NCBI GenBank assembly: GCA_045658805.1
Contig: JAZOVQ010000049.1
Coordinates: 1 to 8,452 of the forward strand
Source of the DNA: Scatosoma sp045658805
Lineage (GTDB): Bacteria > Bacillota > Clostridia > Christensenellales > Borkfalkiaceae
Length of the DNA stretch: 8,452 nucleotides
Direction of reading: 5' to 3'
Positions 6,546 to 8,452 of this stretch are shown here, in pieces. Under the pieces are notes generated by a model. It saw nothing but the letters and a program-made list of their open reading frames with translations, searched no databases and had not been told where the DNA came from. Position 1 is the stretch's first letter; each line of letters opens with the position of its first letter. Position numbers and translations under genes: made by a program.

Positions 6546-6851
6546 TTAGAGTTCGATTTTTTCGATCTTAACTGCGGTGAAAGGCTGTCTGTGGCCTTGC
6601 TTCTTACGTTCGTTCTTTTTAGCTTTATACTTAAAGACGATAATTTTCTTCGCCTTATCTTGCTTAACGACCGTAGCGGTTACTTTAGCAGAAGCAACTT
6701 CTGCGCCAGTTTTGATACCGTTATCGTCGGAAACCATAAGCACTTTAAAGGAAACGGATTCGCCTTCGTTAGCTGCAAGTTTTTCAACTTTAACAACGTC
6801 GCCTTCCGCTACTTTGTACTGCTTGTTTCCGTTATCGATGATAGCGTACAT
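6546..6851 (-). CDS. rplU: 50S ribosomal protein L21 (bL21)
   Basis: L21 binds 23S rRNA early in 50S assembly. The 101 residues match the family length. The N-terminus MYAIIDNGNKQYKV corresponds to the common MYAIIxxGGKQYKV (second G replaced by N here). The C-terminal RNA-binding signature is KKNERKKQGHRQPFTAVKI. The ATG at 6851 follows AGGAGG (6863-6868), a near-perfect Shine-Dalgarno 11 bases away. It is the first gene of a two-gene operon with rpmA. A strong promoter and a structured leader precede it, which suggests control at the leader RNA, as described for L21 leaders of Firmicutes. Confidence 0.97.
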   Translation of the reverse strand: MYAIIDNGNKQYKVAEGDVVKVEKLAANEGESVSFKVLMVSDDNGIKTGAEVASAKVTATVVKQDKAKKIIVFKYKAKKNERKKQGHRQPFTAVKIEKIEL

Positions 6852-6874
6852 AAGATATTTTACCTCCTCTTTCC

Positions 6875-6952
6875 AGTCTCGAAGAAATTTCTTAGGCGCG
6901 CAACTTTGTAAAAAATTGCGACTTAAAAAAGCCCGTTTCTATCGGCTCGACT
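6875..6952 (-). ncRNA. Putative L21 leader (structured rplU 5' UTR, cis-regulatory)
   Basis: Between the rplU promoter and the Shine-Dalgarno the minus strand can fold into a closed multi-stem element of 78 bases. Outer bases AGTC (6952-6949) can pair with GACT (6878-6875). Inside are a short AGCC...GGCT hairpin ending in six T residues (about 6925-6947), a CGCAA...TTGCG hairpin, and the perfect palindrome AAGAAATTTCTT. The closing stem sits a few bases before the AGGAGG. Size, position and layout fit the L21 leader family (autoregulatory element of rplU-rpmA operons in Firmicutes). I cannot align it to the family model here, so the assignment is tentative. Confidence 0.5.
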
Positions 6953-6955
6953 ATC

Positions 6956-6985
6956 ACTATACCACATTTAAAAACAATTCGTCAA
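6956..6985 (-). promoter_or_regulatory. Strong sigma-A promoter of rplU-rpmA
   Basis: On the minus strand, -35 TTGACG (6980-6985) and -10 TATAGT (6956-6961) are 18 bases apart, with an extended -10 TGG directly before the hexamer. Each hexamer differs from consensus at one base. It predicts a transcript start near 6949-6952, right at the outer stem of the structured leader. Confidence 0.88.
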
Positions 6986-7052
6986 GCATTTTTACACAAA
7001 AATAGCATATTTTTTAAAAATTGTCCCCTGCCGCGTTTTTTAAATTTTGGTT

Positions 7053-7061
7053 TGGTATATT
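7053..7061 (+). promoter_or_regulatory. Possible extended -10 promoter of the ferritin-like gene
   Basis: TGGTATATT contains -10 TATATT (7056-7061) with a TGn extension. The base run 17 positions upstream (GCGTTT) is a poor -35, as is tolerated with an extended -10. It would place the transcript start about 35 bases before the ATG at 7104. Confidence 0.4.
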
Positions 7062-7103
7062 CGCTTGGCTTTTTGCCCACAATAAGAGAAAGGAGAATGG
7101 ATT

Positions 7104-7550
7104 ATGGACAACAAACACGTAAAACAAACGGAAGAAGCGCTTGCGGAAATTTATCGAAACGCACAGCTTGCGCTCACTTCCATTTCAGACATTTTACCGC
7201 AGGTGGAGGACGAAAAGGTACGAAATGAGCTGACCTTTCAACACGAGGAATATGAACGGTTTTCCGCCAAAGCCGCCATGCTTGCAAGGGATAAAAATAT
7301 CGAATTAAAAGAGCCCAATTTAATGAAAAAAGCAATGATGTGGGGCTCGATAAAGATGAGCACTTTGACGGATAATTCCCGCGCGCATATTGCGGATATG
7401 ATGCTGCAAGGCACGCTAATGGGCATCACCGCCTTACGTAAAACGGCAAGCGAAGTGCCTTTGGACGGGGACGTAGAAATTGTTGCGCTGTTGGACGAAA
7501 TGATTAAAGCCGAAGAAGATTTCGAAAAGAAATGGAAAGAATATTTATAA
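7104..7550 (+). CDS. Small helical protein, ferritin-like superfamily type, function unknown
   Basis: 148 residues, no signal peptide or membrane segment, therefore probably cytoplasmic. The chain is almost entirely helix-forming and can be read as four helices: about 3-32 (KHVKQTEEALAEIYRNAQL), 35-65 (EDEKVRNELTFQHEEYERF), 72-115 (MKKAMMWGSIKMSTL, then HIADMMLQGTLMG) and 125-148 (VALLDEMIKAEEDFEKKWKE). This resembles uncharacterised ferritin-like proteins common in Clostridia. Acidic residues and a histidine (E48, E49, E51, H47) sit on helix 2, but I do not see a clear pair of ExxH motifs, so iron binding is not established. The ATG at 7104 follows AAAGGAG (7089-7095) with eight bases between; an ATG at 7097 is too close to be used. 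It is monocistronic, diverging from rplU and ending at a strong terminator. Confidence 0.8.
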   Translation: MDNKHVKQTEEALAEIYRNAQLALTSISDILPQVEDEKVRNELTFQHEEYERFSAKAAMLARDKNIELKEPNLMKKAMMWGSIKMSTLTDNSRAHIADMMLQGTLMGITALRKTASEVPLDGDVEIVALLDEMIKAEEDFEKKWKEYL

Positions 7551-7560
7551 TATATATAAT

Positions 7561-7580
7561 AATGTATAAGAATGTATAAG
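7561..7580 (+). repeat. Direct duplication of a 10-base unit
   Basis: AATGTATAAG occurs twice in perfect tandem just after the stop codon of the ferritin-like gene and just before the terminator. It looks like a small slippage duplication in AT-rich intergenic DNA. Confidence 0.7.
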
Positions 7581-7581
7581 A

Positions 7582-7611
7582 AAAAACCGTAGCCCGAAAG
7601 CTACGGTTTTT
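7582..7611. terminator. Bidirectional intrinsic terminator
   Basis: AAAAACCGTAGC (7582-7593) and GCTACGGTTTTT (7600-7611) form a perfect 12-bp stem with loop CCGAAA. There are T residues on the 3' side for both strands. It serves the convergent genes ending at 7550 (+) and 7632 (-). Confidence 0.92.
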
Positions 7612-7631
7612 GTTCTTTAGTTTCATAAATG

Positions 7632-8452
7632 TTAGCCGATAAATTCAGTTCCAAACTCTTCATTTCGATCTTCTGATTCCGTTCCGCCGAACATACTTTC
7701 AATACAATAATAACAATATTCGCCGTTCAAACCAAGCATAGGGCTGTAAATGTCAGCGATAAGCGCTTCTTCGTAATGATTGTGGCAATATTCACAGCAA
7801 TAATCTTTGTTTTGATAAATGTTTACGTAAGCTTCACCGCAGTCGTCGCAGAAATAACCACCTTGTCCGTTGTATTCAACAATCATAGTAGCCACGTTGG
7901 TGCATTGATTGAAATAGTTACCGCACGTTGCTACCTCTTGAAGGCCGTCACCTTCTCCAGGATTGATAGGCGTTACAACAACGTCATCGTTGTTATCGTT
8001 GTTATCGTTGGAAACGCCGCCGCAAAGCAAGCAATCGTCCGCATTGTCCGTTTCTACGAAGAAAGGCGTCATAATAACAATAGAAACGCAATCGTCACCA
8101 TTATCAGCACTTCCGTCTTTACTATATGTAACCGTCAAGGTATCCCCTTCGTACAATTCAAACGTGGAAATTTCTGCCCATTCGCCGCTTTGAGACGTAT
8201 AATAGCCCCCATTGTAATACACAAACAGTTTATCACAATCTCTTTCCGAAGATACAGAAAGGTAAACTTGAATGACAGTTGCTACGTTTGCCGTAAGCGT
8301 AATGGAAGAAGAGGAGTTTGCGTTATGATTAGTGGAAACAAACGTAGGATAAACACTACCGTCAATTTCTTCTGCCGCAATATAGAAAGGATTATTGCTA
8401 TCGTTTTCAAGTGTGTAGATAGGTTCTTCTGAAAAATAATTTTTTTGAATGG
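7632..8452 (-). CDS. Cysteine-rich protein with CUB-like beta-sandwich and zinc-ribbon-like C-terminus, partial
   Basis: The frame is open from the window edge to the stop at 7632, giving 272 residues; the true start lies outside. A GTG at 8222 is internal to the domain and not a likely start. Residues about 20-130 read as one beta-sandwich: FVSTN, then SSITLTANVATVIQVYLS, SSERDCDKLFVYYNG, FELYEGDTLTVTYSKDG and NGDDCVSIVI. This pattern recurs in surface proteins of gut Clostridia and resembles CUB-like folds. CLLC (140-143) and an Asn/Asp linker (148-156) follow. The C-terminus has CX6C (176, 183), CDDC (201-204), CCEYC (218-222) and CYYC (246-249), spaced as in two zinc ribbons. The last residues are acidic with no anchor motif such as LPXTG and no terminal hydrophobic segment. 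No signal peptide can be judged without the N-terminus. I do not recognise a named family for the whole protein. Confidence 0.75.
   Translation of the reverse strand, partial: IQKNYFSEEPIYTLENDSNNPFYIAAEEIDGSVYPTFVSTNHNANSSSSITLTANVATVIQVYLSVSSERDCDKLFVYYNGGYYTSQSGEWAEISTFELYEGDTLTVTYSKDGSADNGDDCVSIVIMTPFFVETDNADDCLLCGGVSNDNNDNNDDVVVTPINPGEGDGLQEVATCGNYFNQCTNVATMIVEYNGQGGYFCDDCGEAYVNIYQNKDYCCEYCHNHYEEALIADIYSPMLGLNGEYCYYCIESMFGGTESEDRNEEFGTEFIG
7986..8010. repeat. 9-base tandem repeat coding an Asn/Asp linker
   Basis: ATCGTTGTT repeats with period 9 for about 2.8 copies on the plus strand. On the coding (minus) strand it gives NDNNDNND, a flexible acidic linker between the beta-sandwich and the cysteine-rich part. 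Such in-frame repeats can change copy number by slippage. Confidence 0.8.

Noticed and set aside
7986..8010. CRISPR-like or minisatellite array
   Set aside because: The unit is 9 bases, has no spacers and lies in frame within a gene as an Asn/Asp linker.
7632..8222. Start of the cysteine-rich gene at the GTG at 8222
   Set aside because: The frame is open for 76 more codons to the window edge, and the beta-sandwich pattern begins well upstream of this GTG, so it is an internal valine.
7776..8432. Plus-strand open frame of 218 codons opposite the cysteine-rich gene
   Set aside because: No ribosome binding site, low-complexity Ile/Val/Arg composition, and the minus-strand frame has coherent domain patterns that continue to the window edge.

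Overview
The window looks like a chromosomal housekeeping segment from a low-to-moderate GC Bacillota, most likely of the class Clostridia. Four things suggest this: strong AAGGAG ribosome binding sites before almost every gene, sigma-A promoters of the TTGACA/TATAAT kind, the order tig-clpP-clpX, and a ribosomal protein L27 with an N-terminal extension ending in LFAHKKG, a trait of Firmicutes and some relatives. The last gene carries a domain style that I associate with gut Clostridia. The genus cannot be told from the sequence alone.

Layout. Positions 1-503 (-) hold the N-terminal part of a small membrane protein with a bacterial PH-like domain, cut by the window edge and driven by its own near-consensus promoter. 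Positions 710-4166 (-) hold the protein-folding and degradation cluster, transcribed tig (trigger factor), clpP, clpX and closed by a perfect hairpin terminator. Positions 4402-6117 (+) hold rqcH (NFACT/FbpA family), diverging from tig across a 235-base promoter region. Positions 6208-6851 (-) hold rplU and rpmA (50S proteins L21 and L27) behind a strong promoter and a structured leader resembling the L21 leader. The prp (ysxB) gene usually found between them is absent. Positions 7104-7550 (+) encode a 148-residue helical protein of a ferritin-like type. Positions 7632-8452 (-) hold the C-terminal 272 residues of a cysteine-rich, probably surface or secreted protein, cut by the window edge.

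How the genes fit together. Trigger factor receives nascent chains at the ribosome exit. RqcH binds obstructed 50S subunits and adds C-terminal alanine tails to stalled chains. ClpXP is known in Bacillus to degrade Ala-tailed chains. Tagging factor, protease and nascent-chain chaperone therefore sit back to back here. The link is functional inference; the genes are not one operon.

I do not see a clear new defence, mobile or biosynthetic system. There are no CRISPR repeats, insertion sequences, tRNA or rRNA genes. The best leads are the missing prp beside an atypical L27 extension, the rplU leader with a U-tract hairpin, the cysteine-rich protein at the right edge, and an antisense terminator written into the rqcH coding sequence. 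No stretch longer than 300 bases lacks a gene. The largest gaps are 4167-4401 and 6852-7103, and both are promoter/leader regions.
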